Notes: generated by a model from the sequence alone, not told the origin. A DNA stretch of 64,000 nucleotides from Bacilli bacterium (GCA_022652945.1 JALCRV010000002.1:186001-250000); one strand, 5' to 3'; counted from the first letter of the stretch, positions 51,340-61,817 are shown. Made by a program: numbers and translations.

Positions 51340-53295
51340 ATGGATCTTTCATGGTTCTCTAGCTACCTCCAAGGACAGTCTCACGACGCCTGGAAGCATT
51401 TTGGAGCGCATTTTAAGAAGAATGACAAAGGTGAAGAAGGAATCGAATTCCTCCTTTACGCCCCTCTGGCTCAAAAAGTCAATCTGACCGGAGATTTTAA
51501 CGGCTGGTCAATCTACGGAAGCGAGATGACAAAGATCGACCCTCAAGGTCTTTATTACGCTTTCATCAAAGGCGCTAACGAATATCAATCCTATAAATAC
51601 CATATCCTCGGCTGCGATGGCTTATGGAGAGATAAAGCCGATCCATTCGCCTTCTTCGCCGAGTTACGTCCCTCTTCCGCTTCCCGTACTTTCAATATCG
51701 AAGGGATGATCTTCCACGATGAAGATTATCTAAAGACCAGAGATCGGATGTTTGATAAACCGATGTCGATCTATGAAATGCATCTAGGAAGCTGGTTGGG
51801 GATGGTCGATGGCCGTTTCCTCTCCTACGAGGAAATCGCTCCTAAACTCATCGATTACATCAAAGCCAACGGCTTCACAACCGTGGAAATCATGCCGATC
51901 ACCCAGTATCCTTACGATGGCTCTTGGGGCTATCAGGCCACCGGGTATTTCGCAGTTGATTCCCGCTATGGCAATCCTAAACAACTGATGTCATTTGTCG
52001 ATCGGCTGCACGTAGCCGGAATCGGGGTCATCCTCGATTTTGTCGCCGTCCATTTCGCCACCGATAAATTCGGCCTGGAGCGTTTCGATGGTTCGTGCAT
52101 GTATGAATATTCCGGCGACAATGAATGGTCGCAGTGGGGAACTAAAAACTTCGATTTAGGTAAAGACCCGGTCCGAAGCTTTTTGATCTCCTCGATGTGC
52201 TATTTCCTCGAGTACTTCCACTTCGATGGCATCAGAATGGATGCCGTCTCCAACGTGATCTACTGGGGCGGAAACTGCCAGCGTGGCATTAACCAGGGCG
52301 GTGTCGATTTTGTAAAAAGAGCTACTTGGACGGTCCATAATTTCTACCCGAGCGCGATGATGATCGCTGAAGACTCCACCGCTTATGGAGCGGTGACTAA
52401 AGGCTTCACTCAGGAAGGGCTGGGCTTTGATTATAAGTGGGACTTAGGCTGGATGAACGATACGCTCCGCTACTATAAAAAAGACCCGATCTATAAGCCT
52501 TACCATCAAAACTTATTCAATTTCTCCATGGCTTATTTCTACTCTGAGAACTTCATCCTTCCGCTAAGCCACGATGAAGTCGTCCATATGAAAGGGACGA
52601 TTCTGAATAAGATGTGGGGCGATTATGATCAGAAGTTCGCTTTGGCTCGTAACCTTTACGCTTATCAGTTCGCTCACCCGGGCAAGAAACTTAACTTCAT
52701 GGGCAACGAATTGGCTACCTTTGATGAATGGAATGAGAAAAAGTCCTTGGCTTGGGAACTGAAGAAATTCCCGAAGCACGATTCTTTCTCCAGAATGTTC
52801 CGCGATCTGAACTTGATCTATCGGGCTCATAAAGCCATGTTCATCGAGGAATATAATCCGAACCGTTTCTCCTGGATTATGGCTGATAACAGTTCGCAAT
52901 CCGTCTATGCCTTCACCCGTGAAGCGCGCGGGGAAGGGATGGTCTTCTTATTCAATATGACTCCTGTCTGCTACCAGTCCTATCGTATCGGTGTCCCTTA
53001 CGAAGGGGATTATGATGAAATCTTCAACTCCGATAAGGATGTCTATTCCGGCTGGGGACAGTATAACGGCGCCAGGATCCATGCGGATAAGATTCCGATG
53101 CACGGAATGCCGTATTCTATCGAGGTAAAGTTAGCTTCCTTCGGCGCCTGCTATTTCCTTCATGTCGGGGATGTGGAATGGAAAGCGGATGAATTAGAAG
53201 GCAAGAAAGCTCTAGCCTTAAAAGAGGGAAAAAAGAAACCTCTAAATCCTAAAGCCCGTAAAAGGGCAGTTAAAAAAGCCCTGAAAAAGGCTTGA
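51340..53295 (+). CDS. glgB: 1,4-alpha-glucan branching enzyme
   Basis: 651 residues. N-terminal CBM48 (VNLTGDFNGW), a GH13 barrel with DGIRMDAVSNVIYW (nucleophile Asp about 301), the acid Glu in AEDST (about 344), LSHDEVVH (about 410), then a beta C-domain and a Lys-rich tail. It makes alpha-1,6 branches in glycogen. An in-frame ATG 39 bp upstream exists, but the ATG at 51340 follows AAAGGTGG and removes a nonhomologous N-terminus. TATAAT at 51291-51296 may be its promoter. glgP follows at 115 bp; glgA and glgC are not in the window. Confidence 0.95.
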   Translation: MDLSWFSSYLQGQSHDAWKHFGAHFKKNDKGEEGIEFLLYAPLAQKVNLTGDFNGWSIYGSEMTKIDPQGLYYAFIKGANEYQSYKYHILGCDGLWRDKADPFAFFAELRPSSASRTFNIEGMIFHDEDYLKTRDRMFDKPMSIYEMHLGSWLGMVDGRFLSYEEIAPKLIDYIKANGFTTVEIMPITQYPYDGSWGYQATGYFAVDSRYGNPKQLMSFVDRLHVAGIGVILDFVAVHFATDKFGLERFDGSCMYEYSGDNEWSQWGTKNFDLGKDPVRSFLISSMCYFLEYFHFDGIRMDAVSNVIYWGGNCQRGINQGGVDFVKRATWTVHNFYPSAMMIAEDSTAYGAVTKGFTQEGLGFDYKWDLGWMNDTLRYYKKDPIYKPYHQNLFNFSMAYFYSENFILPLSHDEVVHMKGTILNKMWGDYDQKFALARNLYAYQFAHPGKKLNFMGNELATFDEWNEKKSLAWELKKFPKHDSFSRMFRDLNLIYRAHKAMFIEEYNPNRFSWIMADNSSQSVYAFTREARGEGMVFLFNMTPVCYQSYRIGVPYEGDYDEIFNSDKDVYSGWGQYNGARIHADKIPMHGMPYSIEVKLASFGACYFLHVGDVEWKADELEGKKALALKEGKKKPLNPKARKRAVKKALKKA

Positions 53296-53410
53296 TAGGT
53301 AAAATATTTTTCCTTTTTCTATCTCTTTTGGTTTATTATCTTTTCGTATATTAAGTATCTTTCTTCCCTGGATTTATTAAATCCGGGAACTCTTGAGGAG
53401 GAGAACACCT

Positions 53411-55819
53411 ATGCTATTTGATACGAAAGAAGAATTCGAAAAAGAATTTAAAGCCCGCGCGGTGGAAAAGTACGGACGTGATCCTAAGGATATCGACCAG
53501 ACGGAAATCTACGATATTCTCGGCACCATGGTCCGCGACTACATGACCATCGACGCGAAAGCCAGCAAAGATAAAGTCAAAGAAGCTAAGGCCAAGCAGT
53601 TGGTCTATTTCTCGATGGAATTCCTGATCGGCAAACTCTTGGTTGCCAATATGGTTAACCTCGGGATCTACGATCTAGTTAAAGATGGCTTCAATGAGAT
53701 GGGGCTGGATCTGGAAAATGCAGTTAAACAGGAAACCGATGCCGGGGAAGGCAACGGTGGACTAGGTCGTTTGGCCGCCTGCTTTATGGATTCGATCGCT
53801 TCCTTAGGTTACCCGGGTCACGGTAACTGCATCCGCTACGACTACGGTTTCTTCCGTCAGAGAATCCGCAACGGACGCCAGGAGGAAATCCCCGATCAGT
53901 GGTTGCTTAACGGCAACGTCTGGGAAATCAGAAAGCCGAAGCATGCGGTGGTCGTTAAGTTCTACGGCAACGCGGAGACTTACGTCGATAAAGATGGCTT
54001 ATTAAGAAGAAGAACCGTGAATGCGATTAATATCATCGCCATCCCTTGCGATGTGGGGATTATCGGTTACCGCAACAATGTCTGCAACACTTTAAGACTT
54101 TGGACCGCGGAGCCTTCCGCGGAAGAGATTCCGGCTGACACTTCCTTTAATGACTATCTGACTTTCGTCCGCGATCTCACCCACGGACTTTATCCGGATG
54201 ATACGACTGAGCAAGGCAAGATGCTCCGTCTCCGCCAGCAGTATTTCTTAGTCTCGGCGGGTCTTCAGTCCACGATCAGAGCTCATCTCCACCATAATAA
54301 GAACCTGGATAATCTGCCTGAGAGATATGTCTTCCAGCTGAACGATACTCATCCGATCCTGGCGATTCCAGAACTGATGAGATTATTGATGGATGAACAC
54401 GATTATTCCTGGGATGATGCCTACGCTATCTGCCAGAAGACCTTCGCTTTCACCAATCACACCGTGATGCCGGAAGCCTTGGAAAAATGGCCGGTCAACT
54501 ATGTGGCAACCTTATGTCCGAGAGTCTATATGATCATCGAGGAAATCAACCGTCGGCTCTTGATTAAACTGCATCAGACTAACGTTCCTCAGTCGATCAT
54601 CGATAATAGCATCATCATCAAAGATGGGATGATCAGAATGTGCCAGTTAGCGATCAATGTCTGTTTCTCGGTCAATGGCGTGGCTGCTTTGCACACCAAG
54701 ATCTTAGAAAGCCAGACCTTCGCTGACCTTTATAAGCTCTATCCGGAAAAGTTCAACAATAAGACTAACGGCATCACTCACCGCCGTTGGTTCCTCGTCT
54801 CCAATCCGAAGTTGTCCTCCTACGTCTCTTCTTTGATCGGGGAAGACTGGATCAAAGAACCGGTGGAAGGCTTAAAGGGCTTGTTGAAATATCAAGATGA
54901 TCCTAAAGCCGCTTCAGCTTTTAACGACATCAAGAGAGAAAATAAGCTCGTTCTCGCTCAGTACATCAAAGAACATAACGATCTTGAAGTCGATCCGGAT
55001 TCGATCTTCGACTCCCAGATCAAACGTCTCCACGCCTATAAGAGACAGCTGATGAATGTCTTCCGAATCATTTATTACTATAAGAAACTGAAAGCGGAAC
55101 CTAACTTCAAACTGCCTAAGCATACTTATATCTTCGGAGCGAAAGCCGCTCCGGCCTACGTCTACGCCAAGAAGATCATCGAACTGATCCTCGCGGTTGC
55201 GGATAAAGTCAATAACGATCCCTACGTCTCGAAGTTTATGAAGGTGGTCTTCATCGAGAATTACGGAGTCTCCTCAGCCCAGATCATCATCCCGGCTACC
55301 GATGTCTCCGAACAGATCTCGACCGCCGGCAAGGAAGCTTCCGGAACCTCGAACATGAAGATGATGATGAACGGGGCGATGACGTTGGGGACCTTAGATG
55401 GAGCTAACGTCGAAATCAGCCAGCTCGTCGGCAAGGACAATATCGTCATCTTCGGCTTGAATGCCGAACAAGCCGATAAGCTCCGCTTCAACGGCTCCTA
55501 TTCGCCTTGGGATATCTATAATTCTTACGCCCCCGCTAAGATCGCTATCGACTCTTTGATCGATGGGACCTTCGATAGGGACAATGAACGTTTCCGGATG
55601 ATCTATGATGAAGTGATGGAAAGAAACGATGAATACTTCATCCTGAAGGATTTCCAGGCTTACTTAGAGGCTTCTTCGGAGATGGATAAGCTCTATATGG
55701 ACCGTCTCGGCTGGGGAAAGAAGTGCCTGATCAACGTAGCTGAATCCGGTTATTTCTCATCCGATCGGACAATCGACGAGTATAACCGCGATATCTGGCA
55801 TTTGAAAAAAGTCATCTAA
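53411..55819 (+). CDS. glgP: Glycogen/alpha-glucan phosphorylase
   Basis: 802 residues, usual length. Signature PLP site EASGTSNMKMMMNG (Lys is the pyridoxal phosphate ligand), plus EGNGGLGRLAACFMDS and QLNDTHP. It releases glucose 1-phosphate from glycogen. An in-frame start 18 bp upstream exists; the ATG at 53411 is preferred as GAGGAGGAG is about 8 nt upstream. It follows glgB in the same direction, so both are used to build and use storage glycogen. No clear terminator follows; the tig promoter lies after 55890. Confidence 0.97.
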   Translation: MLFDTKEEFEKEFKARAVEKYGRDPKDIDQTEIYDILGTMVRDYMTIDAKASKDKVKEAKAKQLVYFSMEFLIGKLLVANMVNLGIYDLVKDGFNEMGLDLENAVKQETDAGEGNGGLGRLAACFMDSIASLGYPGHGNCIRYDYGFFRQRIRNGRQEEIPDQWLLNGNVWEIRKPKHAVVVKFYGNAETYVDKDGLLRRRTVNAINIIAIPCDVGIIGYRNNVCNTLRLWTAEPSAEEIPADTSFNDYLTFVRDLTHGLYPDDTTEQGKMLRLRQQYFLVSAGLQSTIRAHLHHNKNLDNLPERYVFQLNDTHPILAIPELMRLLMDEHDYSWDDAYAICQKTFAFTNHTVMPEALEKWPVNYVATLCPRVYMIIEEINRRLLIKLHQTNVPQSIIDNSIIIKDGMIRMCQLAINVCFSVNGVAALHTKILESQTFADLYKLYPEKFNNKTNGITHRRWFLVSNPKLSSYVSSLIGEDWIKEPVEGLKGLLKYQDDPKAASAFNDIKRENKLVLAQYIKEHNDLEVDPDSIFDSQIKRLHAYKRQLMNVFRIIYYYKKLKAEPNFKLPKHTYIFGAKAAPAYVYAKKIIELILAVADKVNNDPYVSKFMKVVFIENYGVSSAQIIIPATDVSEQISTAGKEASGTSNMKMMMNGAMTLGTLDGANVEISQLVGKDNIVIFGLNAEQADKLRFNGSYSPWDIYNSYAPAKIAIDSLIDGTFDRDNERFRMIYDEVMERNDEYFILKDFQAYLEASSEMDKLYMDRLGWGKKCLINVAESGYFSSDRTIDEYNRDIWHLKKVI

Positions 55820-55890
55820 AAAAGAAGAGCAGGGTCGTGTAGTTTAAGAAAACCGCTTAATTTCATAAGTCTAAAAGAGAAATTTTGCGG

Positions 55891-55919
55891 TTGCGAAAGT
55901 AAGAAGTAAAGAATATAAT
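55891..55919 (+). promoter_or_regulatory. Promoter of the trigger factor gene
   Basis: TTGCGA (55891-55896), 17-bp spacer, TATAAT (55914-55919), 37 bp before the ATG. Confidence 0.8.
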
Positions 55920-55956
55920 CTATATCGCAATTGGTTTAAGGAGACAGAAATAAACA

Positions 55957-57261
55957 ATGGAAAAAGTATTTCACGATAACGAGGACGGCACGCTGAACGT
56001 CTCGGTCACCTACGTCGAAAAAGACTATACGCCGGTCGTTCAGAAAGTCATCGATCGCCTCTGCGAAAAGGTGACGGTCCGCGGCTTCCGTCCGGGCAAA
56101 GCCCCCAAAGAAAGAGCGATGGCTTACCTGAAGTCGGAAGATATCTATAACGGCATGGTGAATAAGCTCATCGATAAGGATTTCCCGAGTTTGCTCGATG
56201 GCTTTGAAGGCGATAATGAAGTCGCTAACATCCAGCCTTCTTTGGATATCAAGAACGACGATAAGAAGAAGTCATATAACTTCCTTTATACTTTCGTCTT
56301 CCTTCCGTCCGCTAAGGTCGAAAAGATTACCGGGCTTAATATCAAGGAAGAGAAGAAAGAAATCAAGGATGCAGATGTCCAGGCTGAAATTGCTAGACTC
56401 GCTAAGGATCAGGCTGAATTAGTCCCGTCCAAAGAAGCCGCAGCTGATGGCGATCATGTCAGTATTGATTTTGTCGGCTATGTCGATGGCAAGGAATTCG
56501 ATGGCGGCTCGGCTAAAGATTACGAGCTCGTCCTCGGTTCTCATTCTTTCGTCCCGGGCTTTGAAGAAGCTTTAATTGGGATTAAAGAAGGCGATAAGAA
56601 GACCGTCGAGATTACTTTCCCGGCCAATTACTTAGCGACTTTAGCTAATAAACCTGCTAAGTTCCTCGTCACCTGCAAAGGCGTGAAGAAGGTTGTCTTA
56701 CCTGAACTTAACGATGAATTCGCTGCGTCCTTAACTGAATACAAGGTCAAGACCTTGGATGAGTTGAAGAAAGCGATTCAAGAAAAGCTTACTAAGGATG
56801 CGGCTTCCGCTTCCCGCGCTGATAAGATCAATAAGATCTTCGCCGAGTTAGAAAAGACCGCGAAGGTTGTCGTCTCCGATCGTTATCTCCAGTTGGCGGC
56901 TAATTCCGTCCAGGAGAATCAGATCAATCAGTTTAAGCAGTACGGCATGACTTTGGAGGAATATCTGAAGATCGCCGGACTCGATATGGCTAAGTTCCAA
57001 GAGAACTGCAAGAACGTCGCCAAAGGCGATGCTGTCAGATACGCTTTAACTAAAGGTGTTGCCAAAGCCGCTAAACTTGAAGTGAACGATGATGATGTCG
57101 CTAATCGCTTCGGCGGCAAAGAGAAGTTCGACTCCCTGATGAAAGCTGCTAAAGAGCAGCAGGAGAAGAATCCTTCCTTCAACATCGGCGCTTACTTGGC
57201 CAATGTCCGCGAAGAGATTCTCCAAGGGAAGGTCAACGACTATCTCTACGCCAATAACTAG
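55957..57261 (+). CDS. tig: Trigger factor, ribosome-associated chaperone
   Basis: 434 residues. N-terminal ribosome-binding domain with VRGFRPGKAPKE (GFRxGxxP signature, about residue 47), an FKBP-type peptidyl-prolyl isomerase domain at about 160-245 (DHVSIDFVGYVDG, GSHSFVPGFEEALIG), and a helical C-terminal chaperone domain. It binds nascent chains at the ribosome exit. Start supported by AAGGAGA 12 nt upstream. Upstream of lon as in many Bacilli, but the usual clpX is not between them. Confidence 0.97.
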   Translation: MEKVFHDNEDGTLNVSVTYVEKDYTPVVQKVIDRLCEKVTVRGFRPGKAPKERAMAYLKSEDIYNGMVNKLIDKDFPSLLDGFEGDNEVANIQPSLDIKNDDKKKSYNFLYTFVFLPSAKVEKITGLNIKEEKKEIKDADVQAEIARLAKDQAELVPSKEAAADGDHVSIDFVGYVDGKEFDGGSAKDYELVLGSHSFVPGFEEALIGIKEGDKKTVEITFPANYLATLANKPAKFLVTCKGVKKVVLPELNDEFAASLTEYKVKTLDELKKAIQEKLTKDAASASRADKINKIFAELEKTAKVVVSDRYLQLAANSVQENQINQFKQYGMTLEEYLKIAGLDMAKFQENCKNVAKGDAVRYALTKGVAKAAKLEVNDDDVANRFGGKEKFDSLMKAAKEQQEKNPSFNIGAYLANVREEILQGKVNDYLYANN

Positions 57262-57290
57262 GCGTTTAAGTTCTGATCTTTGAAAATCGA

Positions 57291-57320
57291 GCCCTTAGGC
57301 CTTATCTGGCTTAAGGGCTT
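57291..57320 (+). terminator. Terminator after tig
   Basis: An 11-bp stem with one wobble (GCCCTTAGGCC with GGCTTAAGGGC), 6-nt loop, followed by only TTT; probably ends tig or attenuates readthrough into lon. Confidence 0.6.
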
Positions 57321-57403
57321 TAGTCGCTAAAAAAGAAAAGCATATCCGCTTACCTTTTTCTGTCTTTATGTTATATTAGTTGAGACTAACAGGGAAGAGC
57401 AAA

Positions 57404-57438
57404 CTATCGGGTGACATCTTGGTGATTCAGTCCGATAG
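57404..57438 (+). promoter_or_regulatory. Inverted repeat in the lon leader
   Basis: CTATCGG (57404-57410) and CCGATAG (57432-57438) spaced by 21 bp, 27 bp before the lon start. It is not a CIRCE or CtsR site. It may be an operator or an mRNA stem. Confidence 0.35.
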
Positions 57439-57465
57439 CTGAACCGCTTTAAGGAGGAAATGACT

Positions 57466-59892
57466 ATGGATCAAAATTTCGCTTTGCCGATTTACCCCGA
57501 TTCCCAAGACGTACCGCTGCCCTCGATCAGCTATAAGATCAGGGTCTTCGATTCCTACGGGAAAGAGATCTTCGATTATCTCACCCCGGGGGAATATTTC
57601 TTATTTAATTCGACTTCCGCTTCTTTCGCTTTTTTACAGAAAGATATTAAATCCGCTCTGTCTTATATCGAACCGAACGCTACGGTCTGTCAGGTGACTT
57701 CGATCGTCAAGAACGCCGCCTCTTATACCGTCGAGTTTTTAGCGACTTCCGCTGCTTCGATCACTTCCGCCCGTTTGATGGAAAATACCCATATCGTCCT
57801 CGGAGCTGGGAGATTGATCTCCGATTTCGAGACCGATAAATTCATGCTGATGCCCTTTATCGACGATATCAGGAAAAAGTACGAAGCCATCTCGGCTAAA
57901 GTGCCGGGTTTCCCTCCGTTCCCGTCTCAGCAGGAACTCGATGATCATGAACCGTCTTTCTTTATCGCTTACTTTTTGAATCTGCCCCGCGATATGAAAC
58001 TCGGCTTATTGAAAAACCCCGATCCGCAGTCCAGGTTGCAGTCCATCTTACGCTCGATGGACGGGCTTTCGGCTGACCCGCAGATCGAAAACGACATCAA
58101 TAAGAAAGTCGAGCAGGCCATCGAAGATAACCAGAAGGAATTCATCTTACGTGAAAAGATGAAAGCCATCAAAGAGGAACTGAAGCCTTTCGATGGGCCT
58201 TCCGATGAAGATAAATATAATGCGGTCATCAACGATGACAGCGGCAAATACCCGCAGAACGTCAGAGATAAAGTAAAGTTGGAAATGTCCCGCTTAGCGG
58301 TGATGCCAGCTGGCTCTCAGGAAGGGGCGGTCATCAAGACCTACCTCGATCTTTTGATCTCCATGCCTTGGTCGACTTCCACGGTCGATAACGAGGATAT
58401 GGCCAAGGTCAAGACTATCTTAGATGAAGATCATTATGGGCTTACTAAACAGAAAGACCGTATCTTGGAATATCTGGCGGTGAAGTCTTTGACTAAATCG
58501 CTTAAATCCCCGATCCTTTGCCTTTTTGGGCCCCCGGGCACCGGCAAGACTTCCTTAGCAATCTCGATCGCTAAAGCCTTAGGACGAAAATTCTGCAAGA
58601 TTTCTTTAGGTGGCGTTTCCGATGAATCGGAAATCCGTGGCCATCGTAAAACTTATGTCGGTGCGATGCCGGGAAGGATTATTTCGAATATCAACCGCGT
58701 CGGGGTCAATAACCCGGTCATCCTCCTCGATGAAATCGATAAGGTCACTTCCGGCGGCTACCACGGAGATCCGGCGGCAGCTTTGCTTGAAGTCCTCGAT
58801 CCGGAGCAGAACTCCCACTTCCAGGATAACTATCTGGAAGAGAGCTTCGATCTTTCGAATGTCCTCTTTATCTGCACGGCTAATAATATCCGTGAAATCC
58901 CGCCGGCCTTGATCGACCGTCTGGAAATGATCGAACTGAACACTTATACGAAGATCGAAAAATACCACATTGCGGTGGAGCATCTGATTCCTCTTGAGCT
59001 TACCGTCAACGGCTTAGCGAAAGAGAACATCTCCTTTAACGATGATGCCATTTATTATCTGATTGAGAATTACACCATGGAAGCCGGCGTCCGAGAGCTT
59101 AGAAGAAAGATCGGGGCGATCATGCGTAAATTCGCGGTCGAATTCTTAACTAAGGGCGAGAAGAAAGAAGAAGCGCACCTGGTCGTCGATAAAGCGGCTG
59201 TGGAGAAGTACTTAGGTAAACCGATCTTTGAGCATACCCGTTCTTCTAAAGCCGATCAGGTCGGTGTCGTTAACGGTCTGGCCTATACCGATTTCGGCGG
59301 GGAAATCCTGCCGATCGAAGTCAATTACTTCCCGGGCAATGGCCAGCTGACCTTAACCGGCAACTTAGGTAAAGTCATGGAGGAATCCGCCCGCGCGGCT
59401 TTCTCATTCGTGAAGTCGGTCTCCTCTAAATTAAATATCCCGGAGAACTTCTTTAAAGAACATGATTTCCATATCCATGCGCCGGAAGGTGCGGTCCCGA
59501 AAGATGGCCCGTCCGCGGGTGTAGCTTTAGCGATTGCTATTCTTTCCGCTGCCACTAACATCCCTTTAAAGAACGATGTCGGTATGACCGGGGAAACCGA
59601 TCTAAGGGGCAATTCGATGGAAATCGGAGGGCTCAGAGAAAAATCCCTGGCGGCCTTAAGAGAACATTTAACGACGATCTGCGTTCCGAAGTCTAACCAT
59701 AAGGATGTCGAAGAACTGCCTGAAGAAGTGAAAAAGGGCCTGCACATCATCGAAGTCGAATCCGTCCTCGATGTGATCCCTTACGCTTTCGAAAGAAATC
59801 CTTTGGAAAAGATTGAAGAGAAAAAAGAAGAGCTGAAAACAGAAATGGCGCCTTTGAAAGATGATCAACCTGTCAAAGTGTCAGTTCGTTAA
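57466..59892 (+). CDS. lon: ATP-dependent protease Lon
   Basis: 808 residues. N-terminal substrate domain, AAA+ module with Walker A GPPGTGKTS (about 355-363) and VILLDEIDK, and the proteolytic domain with PKDGPSAGVA (catalytic Ser about 683) and Lys in GGLREKS (about 726). Degrades misfolded proteins and regulators in the cytoplasm. The ATG at 57466 is favoured: AAGGAGG is 8 nt from it but only 2 nt from the ATG at 57460. Its last 32 bp overlap engB. Confidence 0.97.
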   Translation: MDQNFALPIYPDSQDVPLPSISYKIRVFDSYGKEIFDYLTPGEYFLFNSTSASFAFLQKDIKSALSYIEPNATVCQVTSIVKNAASYTVEFLATSAASITSARLMENTHIVLGAGRLISDFETDKFMLMPFIDDIRKKYEAISAKVPGFPPFPSQQELDDHEPSFFIAYFLNLPRDMKLGLLKNPDPQSRLQSILRSMDGLSADPQIENDINKKVEQAIEDNQKEFILREKMKAIKEELKPFDGPSDEDKYNAVINDDSGKYPQNVRDKVKLEMSRLAVMPAGSQEGAVIKTYLDLLISMPWSTSTVDNEDMAKVKTILDEDHYGLTKQKDRILEYLAVKSLTKSLKSPILCLFGPPGTGKTSLAISIAKALGRKFCKISLGGVSDESEIRGHRKTYVGAMPGRIISNINRVGVNNPVILLDEIDKVTSGGYHGDPAAALLEVLDPEQNSHFQDNYLEESFDLSNVLFICTANNIREIPPALIDRLEMIELNTYTKIEKYHIAVEHLIPLELTVNGLAKENISFNDDAIYYLIENYTMEAGVRELRRKIGAIMRKFAVEFLTKGEKKEEAHLVVDKAAVEKYLGKPIFEHTRSSKADQVGVVNGLAYTDFGGEILPIEVNYFPGNGQLTLTGNLGKVMEESARAAFSFVKSVSSKLNIPENFFKEHDFHIHAPEGAVPKDGPSAGVALAIAILSAATNIPLKNDVGMTGETDLRGNSMEIGGLREKSLAALREHLTTICVPKSNHKDVEELPEEVKKGLHIIEVESVLDVIPYAFERNPLEKIEEKKEELKTEMAPLKDDQPVKVSVR

Positions 59893-60427
59893 ATCCTCCG
59901 TCGACCTGAAAAGTTTCCTGACGGACCGTCCCCAAGTGGTTTTCTTGGGGAAGTCCAACGTTGGGAAATCTTCTGTGGTCAACGCTTTAACTAACTCTAA
60001 ATTAGCTCAGGTCTCGAAAATGCCGGGGCGGACGCAGCAGATCAATTATTTCGATATCGAAGGGAAATATTATCTGACCGATGCGCCGGGCTACGGTTAT
60101 TTTACCGACTCCAGTTTGGATTTTGAGCCGATGATGTTGGCTTATTTGTCTTTAGGCAGCAAGATTATCAAAAGAGCCTATCTTTTGATTGATTCTCGAA
60201 GAGGAATCAGCGAGGATGATGAGCTGGTTTATAACCTCGTCTATCAGGCGAAGATTCCTTTAAGGATCGTCTTTACTAAATGCGATAAGCTGAATCAATC
60301 CGGGAAAGCGAAGTTGGATAACCTGATAAAAAAGCAATTTGTCGGGGTGAAGACGATCGCCTGCTCCGCCTTAAAAAAGGATGGGATTGAGAATTTAAGA
60401 AGAGATGTCGAAAACGCGTTAGAGTAA
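59861..60427 (+). CDS. engB: Ribosome biogenesis GTP-binding protein EngB/YsxC
   Basis: 188 residues. G1 motif GKSNVGKSSV (Lys for the common GRSNVGKS Arg), PGRTQQINYF, G3 DAPGYGY, G4 TKCDK. GTPase needed for large ribosomal subunit assembly. The start lies inside the 3' end of lon (32-bp overlap), and the lon-engB pair is a conserved order in Bacilli. No strong binding site, consistent with coupled translation. pepC follows at a short distance. Confidence 0.95.
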   Translation: MINLSKCQFVKSSVDLKSFLTDRPQVVFLGKSNVGKSSVVNALTNSKLAQVSKMPGRTQQINYFDIEGKYYLTDAPGYGYFTDSSLDFEPMMLAYLSLGSKIIKRAYLLIDSRRGISEDDELVYNLVYQAKIPLRIVFTKCDKLNQSGKAKLDNLIKKQFVGVKTIACSALKKDGIENLRRDVENALE

Positions 60428-60455
60428 AAAATCAGCTAAGAAAGGAAATATGACA

Positions 60456-61817
60456 ATGGAAAACGGGGAAATCAAATTAGAAGAACTGGCTAAAGAAAGG
60501 GAAGACTATTTAACTTCCTCAAAGCATAAAGTCCTCCGCCACGCTTTAAGCCAGACTAAACTCTCCCAAGTCGTCCGTTCCGATGATAAAGCCGCCGAGA
60601 GCGACTTCATTTATTCTTATAACGTCAAGACTTTACCGGTCTCGAATCAGAAAAGATCCGGCCGTTGCTGGATTTTCTCCGCTTCAAATCTTTTGAGGGA
60701 AATGATTGCGAAAAAGACTCAGATGAAAATGGATGATAAAATCCATAACGGCAATTTTGAAATCTCGCAGAATTACATCTCCTTCTACGATAAGTTAGAA
60801 AAGATCAATTACACCTTGGAAGGAGTGATTTCCTTGCTGGATGAAAAGCCTGATGATCGTAAGCTGATGTTCCTCTTGCAAAACGGCGTCGGCGATGGCG
60901 GGCAGTGGGATATGTATGTCTCAATCGTGAAAAAGTACGGCATCTGCCCCAAGTCCGCTTATAAGGAAAACGCTCAGTCCGATGAGACAAAAGACTCGAA
61001 TGCGGTCATCAATACTTCCATTAAGAAATTCGCTTATGACGCGCAAAAGCTTTATAAGGAAAGCGGGGACTTAAATAAAGTCCGCGTCTTAAAAGATGAA
61101 TATATGTTAAAGGCTTACGCTTTCCTGGTGGATTGCTTCGGTCTACCTCCGACCAGCTTCGATTTTGAGTATATTTCGAACGACGGCGGTTATAAGATCG
61201 AAAGGAATCTCACTCCGAAAAGCTTCTTTGATAAATATATTGGCTCTGAGATCGATGAATATGTCTCCATCATTAACGCGCCGACCAAGGATAAGGAATA
61301 TTACCAGACTTATAATATCGAACTGCTCGGCAATGTCATCGGTGGGAAGAAGGTTACCCACCTTAATCTTCCGATGGAAAGATTTAAGGAATTGGTCGTT
61401 AAGCAACTGAAGGCCGGGGAGTTAGTTTGGTTTGGCTCCGATGTCTCGAAATTCGGTAACAGGGAAGAAGGCGTCTGGGATCAGGCGGCCTTCGATTATG
61501 AAACACCCTTCGATTTAGAGCTGGATTTCGCTAAAGATGGCATGCTCGATTACCACGATTCGATGATGAACCATGCGATGGTCTTAACCGGCTTTGATGA
61601 AAAGGACGGAAAGATCATCAGATGGAAGATTGAGAATTCCTGGGGTGAAGCTAACGGCAACAAGGGCTTCTACCAGATGTCTTCCGCCTTTTTCGACCAT
61701 TACGTTTATCAAGCGGCTATTAAAAAAGAGTTCCTTGGTAAGGAAGAACTTGAAGCGATTAAAAAAACTGCTGTGTTGCTTCCGCCTTGGGATCCGTTTG
61801 GCACTTTAGCTGATTAA
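60456..61817 (+). CDS. pepC: Aminopeptidase C (bleomycin hydrolase family)
   Basis: 453 residues. C1B cysteine peptidase triad: Cys71 in QKRSGRCWIFSASN, His373 in MNHAMVLTGF, Asn394 in IENSWGE. Cytoplasmic hexameric aminopeptidase that trims peptides for recycling. The ATG at 60456 is preferred to the one at 60450 because AAAGGA is 9 nt from it and 3 nt from the other. Cotranscribed probably with lon and engB; terminator follows at 61845. Confidence 0.95.
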   Translation: MENGEIKLEELAKEREDYLTSSKHKVLRHALSQTKLSQVVRSDDKAAESDFIYSYNVKTLPVSNQKRSGRCWIFSASNLLREMIAKKTQMKMDDKIHNGNFEISQNYISFYDKLEKINYTLEGVISLLDEKPDDRKLMFLLQNGVGDGGQWDMYVSIVKKYGICPKSAYKENAQSDETKDSNAVINTSIKKFAYDAQKLYKESGDLNKVRVLKDEYMLKAYAFLVDCFGLPPTSFDFEYISNDGGYKIERNLTPKSFFDKYIGSEIDEYVSIINAPTKDKEYYQTYNIELLGNVIGGKKVTHLNLPMERFKELVVKQLKAGELVWFGSDVSKFGNREEGVWDQAAFDYETPFDLELDFAKDGMLDYHDSMMNHAMVLTGFDEKDGKIIRWKIENSWGEANGNKGFYQMSSAFFDHYVYQAAIKKEFLGKEELEAIKKTAVLLPPWDPFGTLAD

